A DNA stretch of 64,000 bases, from contig NZ_RFFL01000016.1 of NCBI RefSeq assembly GCF_003696285.1, positions 1-64,000 of the forward strand, written 5' to 3'. This stretch comes from Stutzerimonas nitrititolerans (GTDB taxonomy: Bacteria; Pseudomonadota; Gammaproteobacteria; Pseudomonadales; Pseudomonadaceae). The translations under genes and the position numbers were made by a program. Below, one piece after another: positions 9,569 through 20,411 of this stretch (positions are counted from its first letter, which is position 1; every line of letters starts with the position of its first letter). Under the pieces are notes generated by a model. It saw nothing but the letters and a program-made list of their open reading frames with translations, made no database searches and was not told the origin of the DNA.

Positions 9569-11269
9569 TCAGCCGTGCTCGGAAGACGGCGTGCTCCGCG
9601 CCGCGTCGGGGTGCTGGCGGTTGCGCGTCCATTGCCAGGCGATCAACACCAGCGTCGGCACCCCGAGCAGGGCGGTGACCAGGAAGAAGTTGCTGTAGCC
9701 GAGATGCTCCACCATCACCCCTGAATAGCCCCCTAGCAGGCGCGGCAGCAGCAGCATCAGCGAGCTGAGCAGCGCGTACTGGGTGGCCGAGAACTTCAGG
9801 TTGGTCAGGCTCGACAGGTAGGCGACGAAGGCCGTTGAGGCCAGCCCGCCACTGAAGTTGTCGCAGGAAATGGTGACGATGAGCATCTGCAGGTTCGCGC
9901 CCATCTCCACCAGCAGCATGAACATCAGGTTGGTCGCCGCCGAGGCGACGCCGCCGATGAAGAGGATCGGCAGGATGCTGAAGCGCACGATCAGCAAGCC
10001 GCCGAAGGCCGCACCGAGCAGCGTCATGATCAGCCCGAACAGCTTGCTGACGCTGGCGATCTCGTCCTTGGAAAAGCCCTGGTCGATGTAGAACACGTTG
10101 GCCATCACGCCCATCACCGTGTCCGACATCCGGTAGGTGGCGATCAGCCCGAGCAACAGCAGCGCCTGCCAGCGGTAGCGCACGATGAAGTCGGTGATCG
10201 GCGTCAGCACCGGGCCCATCAGGATGCGCCCGGGTGCCGACAGGCAGCCCCAGCAGATCAGCAGGTACATGGTGCCGCGCGGCCAGTAGCCGCCCCAGTA
10301 GGACTGGAACATACCGGTGGTCGAGACCATCAGGATGATCAGCACGATCACCGACACCGCCTGGTGGGCGAAGTCGAAGCGCGACGGGCGCTGCTTCTGC
10401 CCGGCCTGACCGAGGATATGCCGCACCGGCACCAGAAGCGCCCGGCCCACCGGAGAAATGCTGCCGAGGATGAACAGCGCGTAGAGCGTCGCCCGCGGCC
10501 AGGCCTGGGCGATCAGCGCATTGATCATCGCCGGCACGGAAATCAGCAGCACCAGCAGCAGGCCTACCGATGCCAGCTGGTGATTGAAGGTGTAGCGGGA
10601 GGGTTCGTTGGGCAACGGTGCGGCTGCCTGAGGCTCGGGGATCAGCAGGCTGGTGATCAGGCCCGGCACGATCAGCAGGGCGAAGACGATGTAGGTGGTG
10701 GTCCATGCAGCCTGGTTGTAGTCCAGGCTGCTCGACCCCAGCCACTCGGCGAGAAACAGCGCGCCGGCACTGGCCAGCAGCATGGCGATGCGGTAACCGG
10801 TCATGTAGCTGGCGGCCAAGGTGGCCTGCAGGCGATCTTCGGCGATCTCCAGGCGATAGGCGTCGATGGCGATGTCTTGGGTCGCGGAGGCGAAGGCGAC
10901 AGCCACGGCCAATGCAATCAGCAGCGTCAGGTTTTCCTGAGGGTTGCACAGCGCCATGCCGATCAGGCCGACGGCGATCACGACCTGCGACAGCACCAGC
11001 CACGAACGGCGCTTGCCGAGTGCCCCGATCCAGGGCAGGCGCCATTGGTCGAGCATGGGCGACCAGACCCATTTGAAGGCATAGGCCAGGCTGATCCAGC
11101 TGGCGAAGCCGATGGTTTCGCGGGAAACCCCCGCTTCGCGCAGCCATACCGAGAGCGTGGAGAACACCAGGATCGCCGGCAATCCGGCGGCGAATCCGAG
11201 GATGAGCAGCGTCAGCGAGGCGGGGCTGGCATAGGCGGCGAGGGCGTCGCGCCAGGTTTCACGGGACAT
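9569..11269 (-). CDS. ampG: Muropeptide permease AmpG (MFS)
   Basis: AmpG imports GlcNAc-anhydroMurNAc peptides released during wall turnover, feeding peptidoglycan recycling and the signal that induces AmpC beta-lactamase. The protein of about 566 residues is strongly hydrophobic, with an estimated 12-14 TM segments. N-terminal features fit the family: FAAGLPAILVFSTLSVWLREAGVS, then FKWVWSPMLDQWRLPW and RRSWLVLSQ. I use the ATG giving MSRETWRDALAAY; a start 39 bases upstream (11308) is possible, and neither has a clear ribosome site. A longer central loop than in E. coli AmpG is normal for pseudomonads. It follows the alkyltransferase-like gene. Confidence 0.93.
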   Translation of the reverse strand: MSRETWRDALAAYASPASLTLLILGFAAGLPAILVFSTLSVWLREAGVSRETIGFASWISLAYAFKWVWSPMLDQWRLPWIGALGKRRSWLVLSQVVIAVGLIGMALCNPQENLTLLIALAVAVAFASATQDIAIDAYRLEIAEDRLQATLAASYMTGYRIAMLLASAGALFLAEWLGSSSLDYNQAAWTTTYIVFALLIVPGLITSLLIPEPQAAAPLPNEPSRYTFNHQLASVGLLLVLLISVPAMINALIAQAWPRATLYALFILGSISPVGRALLVPVRHILGQAGQKQRPSRFDFAHQAVSVIVLIILMVSTTGMFQSYWGGYWPRGTMYLLICWGCLSAPGRILMGPVLTPITDFIVRYRWQALLLLGLIATYRMSDTVMGVMANVFYIDQGFSKDEIASVSKLFGLIMTLLGAAFGGLLIVRFSILPILFIGGVASAATNLMFMLLVEMGANLQMLIVTISCDNFSGGLASTAFVAYLSSLTNLKFSATQYALLSSLMLLLPRLLGGYSGVMVEHLGYSNFFLVTALLGVPTLVLIAWQWTRNRQHPDAARSTPSSEHG

Positions 11270-11309
11270 ACGGCGATGATCTGTCGGCAATGGAGGCAAA
11301 AGCCGCACT

Positions 11310-11669
11310 CTACCCGCTGTGCTCGGATGAATGCCAGCCGTGCCGACGCACGTCCACCCGGTCGTTGACTATGGTCAGGCCCTCGGCGCGCAAACGCATG
11401 CGCTGCTCGTGACCCGCCGCGGTGCCCGCCGGCAGGCTGAGCCGGCCGCCGGCTGCGATCACCCGGTGCCAGGGCAGGCGGGTATCGTCCGGCAGTTGCG
11501 ACATGAGCCGTCCGACCCAGCGCGCGGCACGGCCGAGGCCGGCCATGGCGGCCAGCTCACCATAACTCACCACCTTGCCTTCGGGAATCTGCGCCATGAC
11601 CAGATAGACGGCGGCGCGGCGCGTCTGGGCATCGGCATCGGGTGGCAGCAGGGGAGATTGTTCTGTCAT
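11310..11669 (-). CDS. Alkyltransferase-like DNA-binding protein (ATL, MGMT family without the active cysteine)
   Basis: The protein has 119 residues. It resembles the C-terminal DNA-binding domain of O6-methylguanine-DNA methyltransferases: VSYGELAAMAG (35-45), ARWVGRLMSQLP in the recognition region, then LPWHRVIAAGGRLS. The catalytic PCHRV motif is changed to PWHRV, so Trp67 stands where the methyl-accepting cysteine should be. Such ATL proteins bind O6-alkylguanine without repairing it and pass the lesion to nucleotide excision repair. The ATG at 11669 excludes an unlikely 28-residue extension. ampG follows 40 bases downstream in the same direction. Confidence 0.88.
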   Translation of the reverse strand: MTEQSPLLPPDADAQTRRAAVYLVMAQIPEGKVVSYGELAAMAGLGRAARWVGRLMSQLPDDTRLPWHRVIAAGGRLSLPAGTAAGHEQRMRLRAEGLTIVNDRVDVRRHGWHSSEHSG

Positions 11670-11782
11670 GGACGCGCTTCCGGTGAACTCGGCTTCCGCC
11701 TGGCGGTCATTGCTTGCTGTGACTACGGGCATAAGGATAATGCAGCCTTCCAACCCACTCGAACAGACCTTCAGTTCCCTCT

Positions 11783-12787
11783 ATGTTTCCCAAAACCCTG
11801 CTGTGTGTGGCCCTGTCCACGCTTTCCCTGCCGCTGCTGGCCGATACCGTATGGCTGAAGAATGGTGATCGCCTGACGGGCAAGATCAGCGTCCTGGATG
11901 GCGGCAAGCTGCTACTCGAAACCGATTACGGTGGCTCGATCCCGCTGAAATGGAGTGCGATCGCGACGCTGGAAAGCGACCAGAAGCTGCTGATCAAGCA
12001 GGACGACGTGACGGGTGAAGTGGTGCAGACGATGCAGGCGTCCGAGGACGGCACCGTGGTTCTCGCCAATGGTGCGGCGCCGCGTACCGTCGAGCTGGCG
12101 AGCATCTCGCAGATCATCCATCCCAAGCCGCTGATCCAGGATTTCACCTGGAAGGGCAACATCGACGTGGCGATGGACTACAAGCGTGCGGAAACCGACA
12201 CCGATGACTATGACGTGTCCTTCGACACCAAGGCGCGACATGGCCTCTGGCGACACAACGGCAACGGCAACTACAACCGTGAATACCGCGATGGCGTGAC
12301 CGTCACCGACAACTGGGATGCCGAATACGCGCTCGACCGGTTCCTTGACGAGCACTGGTTCTGGCAGGGGCGCTTGAGCTACAAGCGCGACCAGATCGAA
12401 GACGTTCGCCGCCAGCGCACCATAGGTACCGGTCCCGGCTACCAGTTCTGGGACAACGAACTGGGCGCCTTCTCGCTGGCTTCGCTGATCAACCGCAGCG
12501 ATTACGAGTATGCCGACGGCAGCAAGGACGAATTCTTCCTGGCGGCCGTGAAGTGGGACTACAACCGTTATCTGGTCGGCAAGACCTTCGAGCTGTTCAG
12601 CTCCGGCGAAGTCGGCAAGCCGTTGGAAGACGTGGCCGATTACGCGCTGGATGCCGAAGTCGGGCTGCGCTACAAGGTGACCGACTGGGCTTCGCTGAAC
12701 ATGAAGGCCGAACGGGATATCGTCAGCGGCGCCGAGAGCGAAACCGACGAAACCCGCTACTCCATCGGCTTCGGGGTGGGCTGGTAA
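11783..12787 (+). CDS. DUF481 family (YdiY-like) outer-membrane beta-barrel protein
   Basis: This 334-residue protein has a signal peptide (about residues 1-20, cleavage before DTVWLKNGD). The mature N-terminus, DTVWLKNGDRLTGKI, is a small domain common in this family that probably precedes the barrel. From residue 115 on, alternating aromatic and charged strands end in FGVGW, with a terminal aromatic typical of outer-membrane barrels. YdiY in enterobacteria is acid- or salt-inducible; the role here is unknown. It is divergent from the ATL gene. A long perfect inverted repeat follows its stop. Confidence 0.82.
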   Translation: MFPKTLLCVALSTLSLPLLADTVWLKNGDRLTGKISVLDGGKLLLETDYGGSIPLKWSAIATLESDQKLLIKQDDVTGEVVQTMQASEDGTVVLANGAAPRTVELASISQIIHPKPLIQDFTWKGNIDVAMDYKRAETDTDDYDVSFDTKARHGLWRHNGNGNYNREYRDGVTVTDNWDAEYALDRFLDEHWFWQGRLSYKRDQIEDVRRQRTIGTGPGYQFWDNELGAFSLASLINRSDYEYADGSKDEFFLAAVKWDYNRYLVGKTFELFSSGEVGKPLEDVADYALDAEVGLRYKVTDWASLNMKAERDIVSGAESETDETRYSIGFGVGW

Positions 12788-12792
12788 CAGCC

Positions 12793-12842
12793 GCAGTCCT
12801 CGAGCGGCGAGAGATCTACGTCGCTCGCCGCTCGAGGACTGC
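12793..12842. terminator. Perfect 19-bp inverted repeat, probable bidirectional terminator
   Basis: Arms at 12793-12811 and 12824-12842 are exact reverse complements around a 12-base loop. The repeat fills the gap between the converging DUF481 and SDR genes. There is no long T-run on either side, so it is an atypical terminator or a simple structural element. Confidence 0.6.
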
Positions 12843-12850
12843 CGCGGCCT

Positions 12851-13609
12851 TCAGAGCCGCAGGCCGCCGTCCAGCTCCAGAATCCGCCCGGTGTAGTAAT
12901 CGTTCTCGAAGATGTACGCCACCGAATGGGCGATCTCCTCCGGCTTGCCCATTCGCCGGAGCGGGATGCCCGCGGTCATTTTCTCCAATGCCTCGGGTTT
13001 CATGCTGGCGACCATTTCGGTCTCGATGAAGCCAGGGGCCACGCCTGCGACGCGAATGCCGTAGCGGGCCAGCTCCTTCGCCCAGACCACGGTGGCGGAC
13101 GCCACGCCGGCCTTGGCCGCGGAATAGTTGGTCTGGCCCATGTTGCCGGCGCGGGAAATCGACGAGATGTTCACTATCACGCCTGCGCGCTGGAGTTCCA
13201 CCAGCTTCGCCGCGACCTCGCGGGTGCAGAGGAACACCCCCGTGAGGTTGACGTCGATCACCGCTTGCCACTGGGCCAGGCTCATCTTGCCGATCACGCC
13301 GTCCTTGACCTTGAGCAGCAGGCCATCGCGCAGGATGCCAGCATTGTTGACCAGGCCGTCGAGGCCGCCGAAGTCCTCGGCGACCTGTGCGACCATGCCG
13401 CTGACCTGCTCTTCGTCGGCGACATTGCACAGATAGGCACGTGCGTCACCACCGGCGCTCTTGCAGGCCGCCACCGCTGCGGCCAGGCGTTCCTCGTTGA
13501 GGTCGACCAGCGCCAGGCGTGCGCCCTTGGCGGCCAGATGCTCCGCCATCGCGCGGCCGAGCCCCTGGCCGCCGCCGGTGACGATGATGATCTTGTCTTT
13601 CAGCTGCAT
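12851..13609 (-). CDS. Short-chain dehydrogenase/reductase, FabG-like
   Basis: This 252-residue NAD(P)-dependent oxidoreductase starts at an ATG with a strong GGAGGT site. It has the cofactor motif TGGGQGLG (10-17), NNAGI, the catalytic Ser in NISSISR and the catalytic Tyr/Lys pair in TNYSAAKAG. The C-terminal [27 protein letters not shown] is typical of FabG relatives. It is not beside acpP or fabF, so it is probably a paralogue rather than the housekeeping ketoacyl-ACP reductase. Its substrate cannot be told from sequence. Confidence 0.85.
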   Translation of the reverse strand: MQLKDKIIIVTGGGQGLGRAMAEHLAAKGARLALVDLNEERLAAAVAACKSAGGDARAYLCNVADEEQVSGMVAQVAEDFGGLDGLVNNAGILRDGLLLKVKDGVIGKMSLAQWQAVIDVNLTGVFLCTREVAAKLVELQRAGVIVNISSISRAGNMGQTNYSAAKAGVASATVVWAKELARYGIRVAGVAPGFIETEMVASMKPEALEKMTAGIPLRRMGKPEEIAHSVAYIFENDYYTGRILELDGGLRL

Positions 13610-13700
13610 GGCACCTCCATCCTGTCGTTCGTTGCGAGCCATGCTCGCGTTGAAACCGTTTATGCTGCGAGCCATCCAGAAGTCATTCGAGGAACCCCTG

Positions 13701-14408
13701 GTGAGCGCACAAGCCGTCAAGAATGCACGACAACTCCTGCTCGAGGAATACCGTGGTGTGCTCTCCACCCATTCCCGGTCGATGCCCGGTTTTCCGTTTG
13801 GCTCGGCAGTGCCTTATTGCCTGGATGCCAACGGCTGGCCGCTGCTGCTGATCAGCCGTATCGCCCAGCACACCCGCAATCTCCAGACCGACAACAAGTG
13901 CTCGCTGCTGGTGGGCGAGCGCGCGGCGGAGGATGTGCAGGCAGCCGGACGCCTCACGGTGCTGGCCGAGGCGCGGCAACTGGTCGATCCGCCAGTCGTC
14001 GAGGCTGCCGCGCGGCGCTATTACCGCTACTTTCCCGAAGCGGGCGATTACCACCGCGTCCACGATTTCGATTTCTGGGTGCTGCAACCCGTGCGCTGGC
14101 GCTACATCGGCGGCTTCGGCGCGATCCACTGGCTGGACGAGGTTGCCCTGGCCAATCCCTTCGCTGCCGGCGACGGCGCGCAGGAGCAGGGCATGGTTGC
14201 GCACATGAATGACGACCACGCCGCGGCCATCGCGCATTACGTCGAACAGGCGGGGCTGCCGGCCAGCCCACCGGCGCAACTGGCAGGTATCGACAGCGAG
14301 GGCTTTCACCTGCGTATCGGCCAGGCGCTGCACTGGCTGCCTTTTGCCGAAATCTGCGAGACGCCGCTGGCGGTGCGCCAGGCGCTGGTGGCGATGGCGC
14401 GCCGCTGA
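13701..14408 (+). CDS. HugZ-like haem/flavin-binding protein (pyridoxamine-phosphate-oxidase fold + DUF2470)
   Basis: This 235-residue protein has an N-terminal split-barrel domain (about 1-150, with [24 protein letters not shown] and [13 protein letters not shown]) and a C-terminal DUF2470 domain with [16 protein letters not shown]. HugZ proteins with this layout bind haem, and some degrade it. I selected the GTG at 13701, which has CGAGGA eight bases upstream and gives an N-terminus ([19 protein letters not shown]) like relatives; an ATG at 13662 is an alternative. It is divergent from the SDR gene, and fxsA follows on the same strand. Confidence 0.82.
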   Translation: MSAQAVKNARQLLLEEYRGVLSTHSRSMPGFPFGSAVPYCLDANGWPLLLISRIAQHTRNLQTDNKCSLLVGERAAEDVQAAGRLTVLAEARQLVDPPVVEAAARRYYRYFPEAGDYHRVHDFDFWVLQPVRWRYIGGFGAIHWLDEVALANPFAAGDGAQEQGMVAHMNDDHAAAIAHYVEQAGLPASPPAQLAGIDSEGFHLRIGQALHWLPFAEICETPLAVRQALVAMARR

Positions 14409-14531
14409 TTCAGTTTCGCTTCAGCCATGCGGTGCATGATCCGCTTACAAACTGCTGGTCGCGCAGGTTGAATTCGGCCTGCCGCGCCATCATCTTCAGA
14501 ACACTGGAAGCCTATCTTCCGCCAAGGATTC

Positions 14532-14993
14532 ATGATGCGTATCTTTTTACTGCTGTTTCTGATCTTTCCGCTGGCCGAGCTCTATGTGCTGATCAAGGTC
14601 GGCAGCGCCATCGGCGCGCTGGCGACCATTCTGTTGCTGATGCTGGGCGGCATCGCGGGCGTGCTGCTGATGCGCCTGGCCGGTTTTGCCACCGCCTGGC
14701 GCGCCCGGGAGCGCCTGGCTCGCGGCGAGCTGCCCGAACGTGAAATGCTCCAGGGAATGCTGATGGCGATCGGCGGCGGGTTGTTATTCCTGCCCGGCTT
14801 CATCAGCGATGCACTGGCGCTGGTCATCCTCTTTCCGCCGACTCGCAAGCTGCTGTTCGGCGCGCTGACCCGGCGTATCGAGGCCCGTGCCCAGCGTCAG
14901 CGCGCTTTCCATGAGGACATGCAGGCCCGTTCCGGGCCGCAGCGACCGAACGTGATCGAGGGCGAATGGGAGCGTCGCGACCGCGACCAGTGA
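14532..14993 (+). CDS. fxsA: FxsA family inner-membrane protein
   Basis: This 153-residue protein has hydrophobic helices near residues 3-22, 25-47 and 75-100. The N-terminus RIFLLLFLIFPLAELYVLIKVG and the segment GGGLLFLPGFISDALALVILFPPTR are the FxsA signature. FxsA overproduction in E. coli relieves exclusion of phage T7 by the F plasmid; its normal role is unclear. It lies just upstream of groES but is separated from it by its own terminator and a heat-shock promoter. Confidence 0.9.
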   Translation: MMRIFLLLFLIFPLAELYVLIKVGSAIGALATILLLMLGGIAGVLLMRLAGFATAWRARERLARGELPEREMLQGMLMAIGGGLLFLPGFISDALALVILFPPTRKLLFGALTRRIEARAQRQRAFHEDMQARSGPQRPNVIEGEWERRDRDQ

Positions 14994-15007
14994 CAGAAAT
15001 CTTCATC

Positions 15008-15037
15008 AACCGGCATGCCTCTGTGCATGCCGGTTTT
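15008..15037 (+). terminator. Rho-independent terminator of fxsA
   Basis: Stem AACCGGCATGC (15008-15018) pairs with GCATGCCGGTT (15025-15035), with a 6-base loop and a run of four T. It lies 15 bases after the fxsA stop. Confidence 0.85.
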
Positions 15038-15066
15038 CGTTCATGGACAAGAAATTTTCAGCGGCA

Positions 15067-15096
15067 CCCTTGAAATAACCTTGCACGCCCGCATGT
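15067..15096 (+). promoter_or_regulatory. Sigma32 (RpoH) heat-shock promoter of groESL
   Basis: CCCTTGAA at 15067-15074 matches the sigma32 -35 element. After a 13-base spacer, CCCGCATGT at 15088-15096 closely matches the -10 consensus CCCCATNT. It lies about 145 bases before the groES ATG. No CIRCE inverted repeat is seen, in keeping with RpoH control in pseudomonads. Confidence 0.75.
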
Positions 15097-15239
15097 AGCG
15101 GACACCGAAAGGTTGCTGTCGAGATTCGACAGTCCGTCTTCTGCGGCTCGCGTTGCGAGACGCAACCGGCCTTGCCGGATTTGCCAACCCGCCGATGAGA
15201 TGCATCGGCATGGAACCACTCTGTTAGGAGAGATCGACA

Positions 15240-15533
15240 ATGAAGCTTCGTCCTCTGCATGACCGCGTCGTGATTCGTCGCAGCGAAGAAGAAACCAAAA
15301 CTGCAGGCGGCATCGTCCTGCCGGGCTCCGCTGCCGAGAAGCCGAACCGTGGTGAGATCGTTGCTGTTGGCACCGGTCGGGTGCTGGACAGCGGCGAAGT
15401 ACGCGCTCTGGCCGTGAAGGTCGGTGATCAGGTGGTTTTCGGCCCTTACTCCGGCAGCAACACCGTCAAGGTCGACGGTGAAGACCTGCTGGTGATGAGC
15501 GAAAGCGAGATCCTCGCTGTCGTCGAAGCCTGA
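15240..15533 (+). CDS. groES: Co-chaperonin GroES
   Basis: This 97-residue protein forms the heptameric lid of the GroEL chamber. It begins [31 protein letters not shown], which includes the mobile loop that contacts GroEL, and has the family motif [10 protein letters not shown]. Full length. A GGAGA ribosome site precedes the ATG. groEL follows after 47 bases in the same operon, which is driven by the sigma32-type promoter upstream. Confidence 0.98.
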   Translation: MKLRPLHDRVVIRRSEEETKTAGGIVLPGSAAEKPNRGEIVAVGTGRVLDSGEVRALAVKVGDQVVFGPYSGSNTVKVDGEDLLVMSESEILAVVEA

Positions 15534-15568
15534 TAACCCGCATCTCCCGTAACCAATTTCAAGATTGA

Positions 15569-17227
<1,659 letters not shown>

Positions 17228-17250
17228 GCCACCCCACCTGCTGTACCGAA

Positions 17251-17276
17251 AAGCCCCGCCTCGTGCGGGGCTTTTT
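17251..17276 (+). terminator. Rho-independent terminator of groESL
   Basis: Stem AAGCCCCGC (17251-17259) pairs with GCGGGGCTT (17265-17273) and runs into five T. It starts 24 bases after the groEL stop. Confidence 0.9.
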
Positions 17277-17411
17277 CGTTTCCGGGTGTTCTGTTGCCGG
17301 TCGGCAGGCGGCAACGCGGAGCACGCTTTCGCGCCTTTGGTCGCCTTGTAAGGTGATTTCTTGATTCATGAGCTAGGGTCTTGTTGTTCATAGGAAAACA
17401 AGGGCAGGACC

Positions 17412-17636
17412 ATGACGCTTGCAATCGCACGGGTGGTGTTTATCGCAGCTGCCCTGGGCATCGCCTCGCTGGCTGCGGCGGCCTGGATCGAGCCCGGAAC
17501 CCAGGTGCTACAGAGCAACGAGCGCGGCTATTGCCCGCTGCCGCCCAGTGCACGGCAGGTGGCGGCTCCGGTACGGCCCGATCACGATCTGCTGCTGTTC
17601 ATCTACAGCCTGAGCCAGCGCGGCTTTCTCGGCTGA
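17412..17636 (+). CDS. Small secreted or membrane-anchored protein, unknown
   Basis: This 74-residue ORF has an ATG preceded by GCAGGA. Residues 3-25 are hydrophobic (ARVVFIAAALGIASLAAAAW) and could be a signal peptide or membrane anchor. The remaining 50 residues contain one Cys and a proline-rich stretch and end in LLLFIYSLSQRGFLG. I do not recognise a family. It stands alone between the groESL terminator and the convergent allE terminator. Coding potential rests on the start context and hydrophobic N-terminus only. Confidence 0.5.
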   Translation: MTLAIARVVFIAAALGIASLAAAAWIEPGTQVLQSNERGYCPLPPSARQVAAPVRPDHDLLLFIYSLSQRGFLG

Positions 17637-17652
17637 TCGCTGCAGACGCAAA

Positions 17653-17688
17653 CGAAAACGCCCTCCTGCCGTAAGGCGAGGAGGGCGT
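17653..17688 (-). terminator. Rho-independent terminator of allE
   Basis: On the minus strand, a 10-bp stem (arms 17658-17667 and 17679-17688, with a smaller inner hairpin) is followed by a T-rich tract at 17657-17649. It begins 15 bases after the allE stop. Confidence 0.8.
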
Positions 17689-17702
17689 CGGGTGTCGCTC
17701 GA

Positions 17703-18542
17703 TCAGGCCCGGTGGTTGTACTTGCCCAGGTCCATGTGACGGTTCACGTCCTTGTACAGCAGGTAGCGGAACTTGCCGGGGCCGCCGGAATAGCAGGCCT
17801 GCGGGCAGAAGGCGCGCAGCCACATGTAGTCACCGGCCTCCACCTCGACCCAGTCCTGGTTCAGGCGATACACTGCCTTGCCTTCCAACACGTACAACCC
17901 GTGCTCCATCACGTGAGTCTCGGCAAAGGGGATGACTCCGCCCGGCTCGAAGGTCACGATGTTCACGTGCATGTCGTGGCGCATGTCGCTCATGTCGACG
18001 AAGCGGGTGGTCACCCAGGCGCCATTGGTGCCCGGCATCGGAATCGGCTCGATGTCCTGCTCGTTGGTGACGAAGGCTTCCGGATGCGCCAGCCCTTCGA
18101 CCGCCTGGTAGTACTTGCGGATCCAGTGGAAGCGAGCCGGCTGGCCGCTGTTGTTGCGCACCTTCCAGTTCGCTGCCGGCGGGATGAACGCGTAGCTGCC
18201 GGGGCGCATGACGTGGGGCGTGCCTTCAAGCGTCAGGGTGAACTCACCGTCGACCACGAAGAGGACACCCTCGGCGTTCTTGTCCAGTTCGGGCTTGTCG
18301 CTTCCGCCGCCGTCGGCCAGTTCCACGATGTACTGGGAGAAGGTTTCGGAGAAGCCGGACAGCGGACGGGAAAGAACCCACATGCGCATGTTGTCCCAGA
18401 ACGGCAGATGGCTGGTGACGATGTCACGCATCACGCCCTTGGGGATGACCGCGTAGGCCTCGGTGAACATTGCGCGGTCGGTCAGCAGTTCGGTCTGCGC
18501 CGGATGCCCGCCCGTGGGGGCGTAGTACTTGGTGTTTGCCAT
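17703..18542 (-). CDS. allE: (S)-ureidoglycine aminohydrolase
   Basis: AllE converts (S)-ureidoglycine to (S)-ureidoglycolate and ammonia, between allantoate amidohydrolase (AllC) and ureidoglycolate lyase (AllA). The 279-residue protein has two cupin domains, about 55-140 and 180-265. Probable Mn-binding residues lie in the C-terminal cupin (PFAETHVMEHGLYVLEG), and the YMWLRAFCPQACYSGGPG ending is typical of the family. The gene is alone, more than 40 kb from allA, and no allC or allantoicase gene is seen. Two copies of a purine-regulon-like palindrome lie 104 and 136 bases upstream of its ATG. Confidence 0.9.
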   Translation of the reverse strand: MANTKYYAPTGGHPAQTELLTDRAMFTEAYAVIPKGVMRDIVTSHLPFWDNMRMWVLSRPLSGFSETFSQYIVELADGGGSDKPELDKNAEGVLFVVDGEFTLTLEGTPHVMRPGSYAFIPPAANWKVRNNSGQPARFHWIRKYYQAVEGLAHPEAFVTNEQDIEPIPMPGTNGAWVTTRFVDMSDMRHDMHVNIVTFEPGGVIPFAETHVMEHGLYVLEGKAVYRLNQDWVEVEAGDYMWLRAFCPQACYSGGPGKFRYLLYKDVNRHMDLGKYNHRA

Positions 18543-18645
18543 ATAACTCCCGTCATCGGTTGTTGTTGCCCGCCAAACTTAGCAGAGAGCGCTGAGGCTG
18601 ACCGAAAGGAGCTTGGCTGGGCTTGGTAAAGGAGCTTCTGGCGTA

Positions 18646-18655
18646 TCGTATACAA
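18646..18655. promoter_or_regulatory. Putative purine-regulon operator, allE site 1
   Basis: TCGTATACAA differs by one base from the palindrome TTGTATACAA found repeatedly at 49-60 kb. It is 104 bases upstream of allE, in the 192-base gap between allE and the chemoreceptor gene. Confidence 0.55.
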
Positions 18656-18677
18656 TTGTTCTGTATATGGCTATATA

Positions 18678-18687
18678 TTGTATCCAA
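18678..18687. promoter_or_regulatory. Putative purine-regulon operator, allE site 2
   Basis: TTGTATCCAA is one mismatch from TTGTATACAA. Its centre lies 32 bases from that of the first site, about three helical turns, so both would face the same side of the DNA. Confidence 0.55.
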
Positions 18688-18734
18688 TCTGTGCGCCGAG
18701 CTAGCTGCCTGACCCGTTTCAGCAAAAACCATCG

Positions 18735-20354
18735 TCAGCTCAGGCGATTGGTGAGTGCGCTGAGGCGGCCGGACAGATCATGCAGCTCCCCGCTGATATG
18801 TTCGCTGCGCTGCACTCGTCGCTGGTTATCGGTGGCGATCTCGGCCAGCTCGGTAAGATTGCGCGAAATTTCCCCGGCCACCAGTGTCTGCTCTTCGGCC
18901 GCGCTGGCGATATGCCGGTTCATGTCGCGGATGGTTTCCACCGCATCGGTGAGGTTGGCGAGGGTTTCGCCAGCCTGGGCCACCTGACGCACACCTTCCT
19001 CGCTGCTGCGCTGGCCATTGTCGATGGCCTGTGCCGCTTCGCCGGCGCGGCGCTGAACGGCCTCGATGATGGCATTGATTTCCAGGGTGGACTCGGCTGT
19101 TCGTCGCGCCAGGTTGCGCACTTCGTCGGCCACCACTGCAAAGCCACGTCCCTGCTCGCCCGCACGTGCGGCCTCGATGGCGGCATTGAGTGCCAGCAGG
19201 TTGGTCTGGTCGGCAACCCCACGGATCACCGCCAGCACGCTGCCGATGCGCTGACTGTCGTCCTCCAAGGCATGGATCACGCTGGCAGTACTTTCTATCT
19301 CGCGGCGAATGGCCTCGATGCTCGCCACCACACCCTGCATGGCCTGTTCGCCCTGGCGGGTAGCGAGGTCCACCCGTGTGGCCGCTTCTGCCGCGCCGCG
19401 TGTATGTGCGGCCACTTCCTGAGCAGTAGCGGACATTTCCTCCATCGCCGTGGCTGCCTGGTCGGTGCGCTCGGTCTGCACCCGGGCCCCCTCGGACATT
19501 TCATGGGCCACCGCACCCAGCTCGTTGCTGGCGAATTCCAGGTCGGCACTGCTGCGTTGGAGGTTGCTGAAGGTCTCGGCGAGAAAGGCCTGCAGCACGT
19601 TAGTCGCGGCAGCGAGGCGGCCCAGTTCGTCCTGCCGGCCTTCAGCCACCGGCTGGCCGATCCTGCCGTGGCTGAGATTGGCGATATGGTCGATCAGCAT
19701 GCCTATCGGCATGACCAGGTTGCGGTTGATCAGCCACAGCCCGAGCAGGGCAATCAGTACGCCAGCCAGGATCATCAGCAGCGTGCCGAACATGATCGAA
19801 CGGTCGGCCGCCGCGCCGATCCGGGCGGATTCGCGCTGGGCCGCTTCACGCAACTCAACGACCAGGGCGCTCAGTTGCTCGCTGGTGGCACGGTCGATGC
19901 CGCGCACGGCGGTATCGCCGATTGTGGCATCGTTCGAGGCGACGAAGGCTTCAAGGCCCCTGCGGTAGCTTGCGCCCAGCGTGCGGTGTTCAGCCTGCAG
20001 CTGCCGAATCTGCGTCGCCAGGGCCGTGTTGCCCTGGCTCAGCACGACCAGCCGTTCGAGAATGACCTGCACCTGGCTTTCCTGGTCTTCGAAGCTCCCC
20101 CAGTACTTTTCCCGGTCGCCGGGCGAGCCACCGCGTAGCAGCACGTTCTTCCACTCCTGGACCTGTACCTTGAACTTCAGGTTGGCCTCGTCGACCAGGC
20201 GTGACGCCTCCAGCGGGCCATCGAGTAGCCGTTGGTAGGCGGTGATGTTGCCCGACAGGAAATGGAAGCTGCCCAGGGCAAAGATCAGCATCGACAACAG
20301 GCTGGCGCCGATGAGCGCCAGGAGCTGTGCACGGATAGAGCGATGCAGAAGCAT
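18735..20354 (-). CDS. Methyl-accepting chemotaxis protein
   Basis: This 539-residue inner-membrane chemoreceptor has TM1 near residues 10-35, a helical periplasmic domain of about 150 residues, TM2 near 187-210 ([21 protein letters not shown]) and a HAMP domain. The long cytoplasmic signalling hairpin has the conserved tip [38 protein letters not shown]. There is no C-terminal CheR-tether pentapeptide. It lies upstream of allE on the same strand with 192 bases between. The ligand is unknown; the short helical sensor is of four-helix-bundle type. Confidence 0.9.
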   Translation of the reverse strand: MLLHRSIRAQLLALIGASLLSMLIFALGSFHFLSGNITAYQRLLDGPLEASRLVDEANLKFKVQVQEWKNVLLRGGSPGDREKYWGSFEDQESQVQVILERLVVLSQGNTALATQIRQLQAEHRTLGASYRRGLEAFVASNDATIGDTAVRGIDRATSEQLSALVVELREAAQRESARIGAAADRSIMFGTLLMILAGVLIALLGLWLINRNLVMPIGMLIDHIANLSHGRIGQPVAEGRQDELGRLAAATNVLQAFLAETFSNLQRSSADLEFASNELGAVAHEMSEGARVQTERTDQAATAMEEMSATAQEVAAHTRGAAEAATRVDLATRQGEQAMQGVVASIEAIRREIESTASVIHALEDDSQRIGSVLAVIRGVADQTNLLALNAAIEAARAGEQGRGFAVVADEVRNLARRTAESTLEINAIIEAVQRRAGEAAQAIDNGQRSSEEGVRQVAQAGETLANLTDAVETIRDMNRHIASAAEEQTLVAGEISRNLTELAEIATDNQRRVQRSEHISGELHDLSGRLSALTNRLS

Positions 20355-20411
20355 GGAAGGTCCTGACAGAAAAGCTGATAGAGGTTTGGCCTTCGATATT
20401 TCGCTGTGCGC

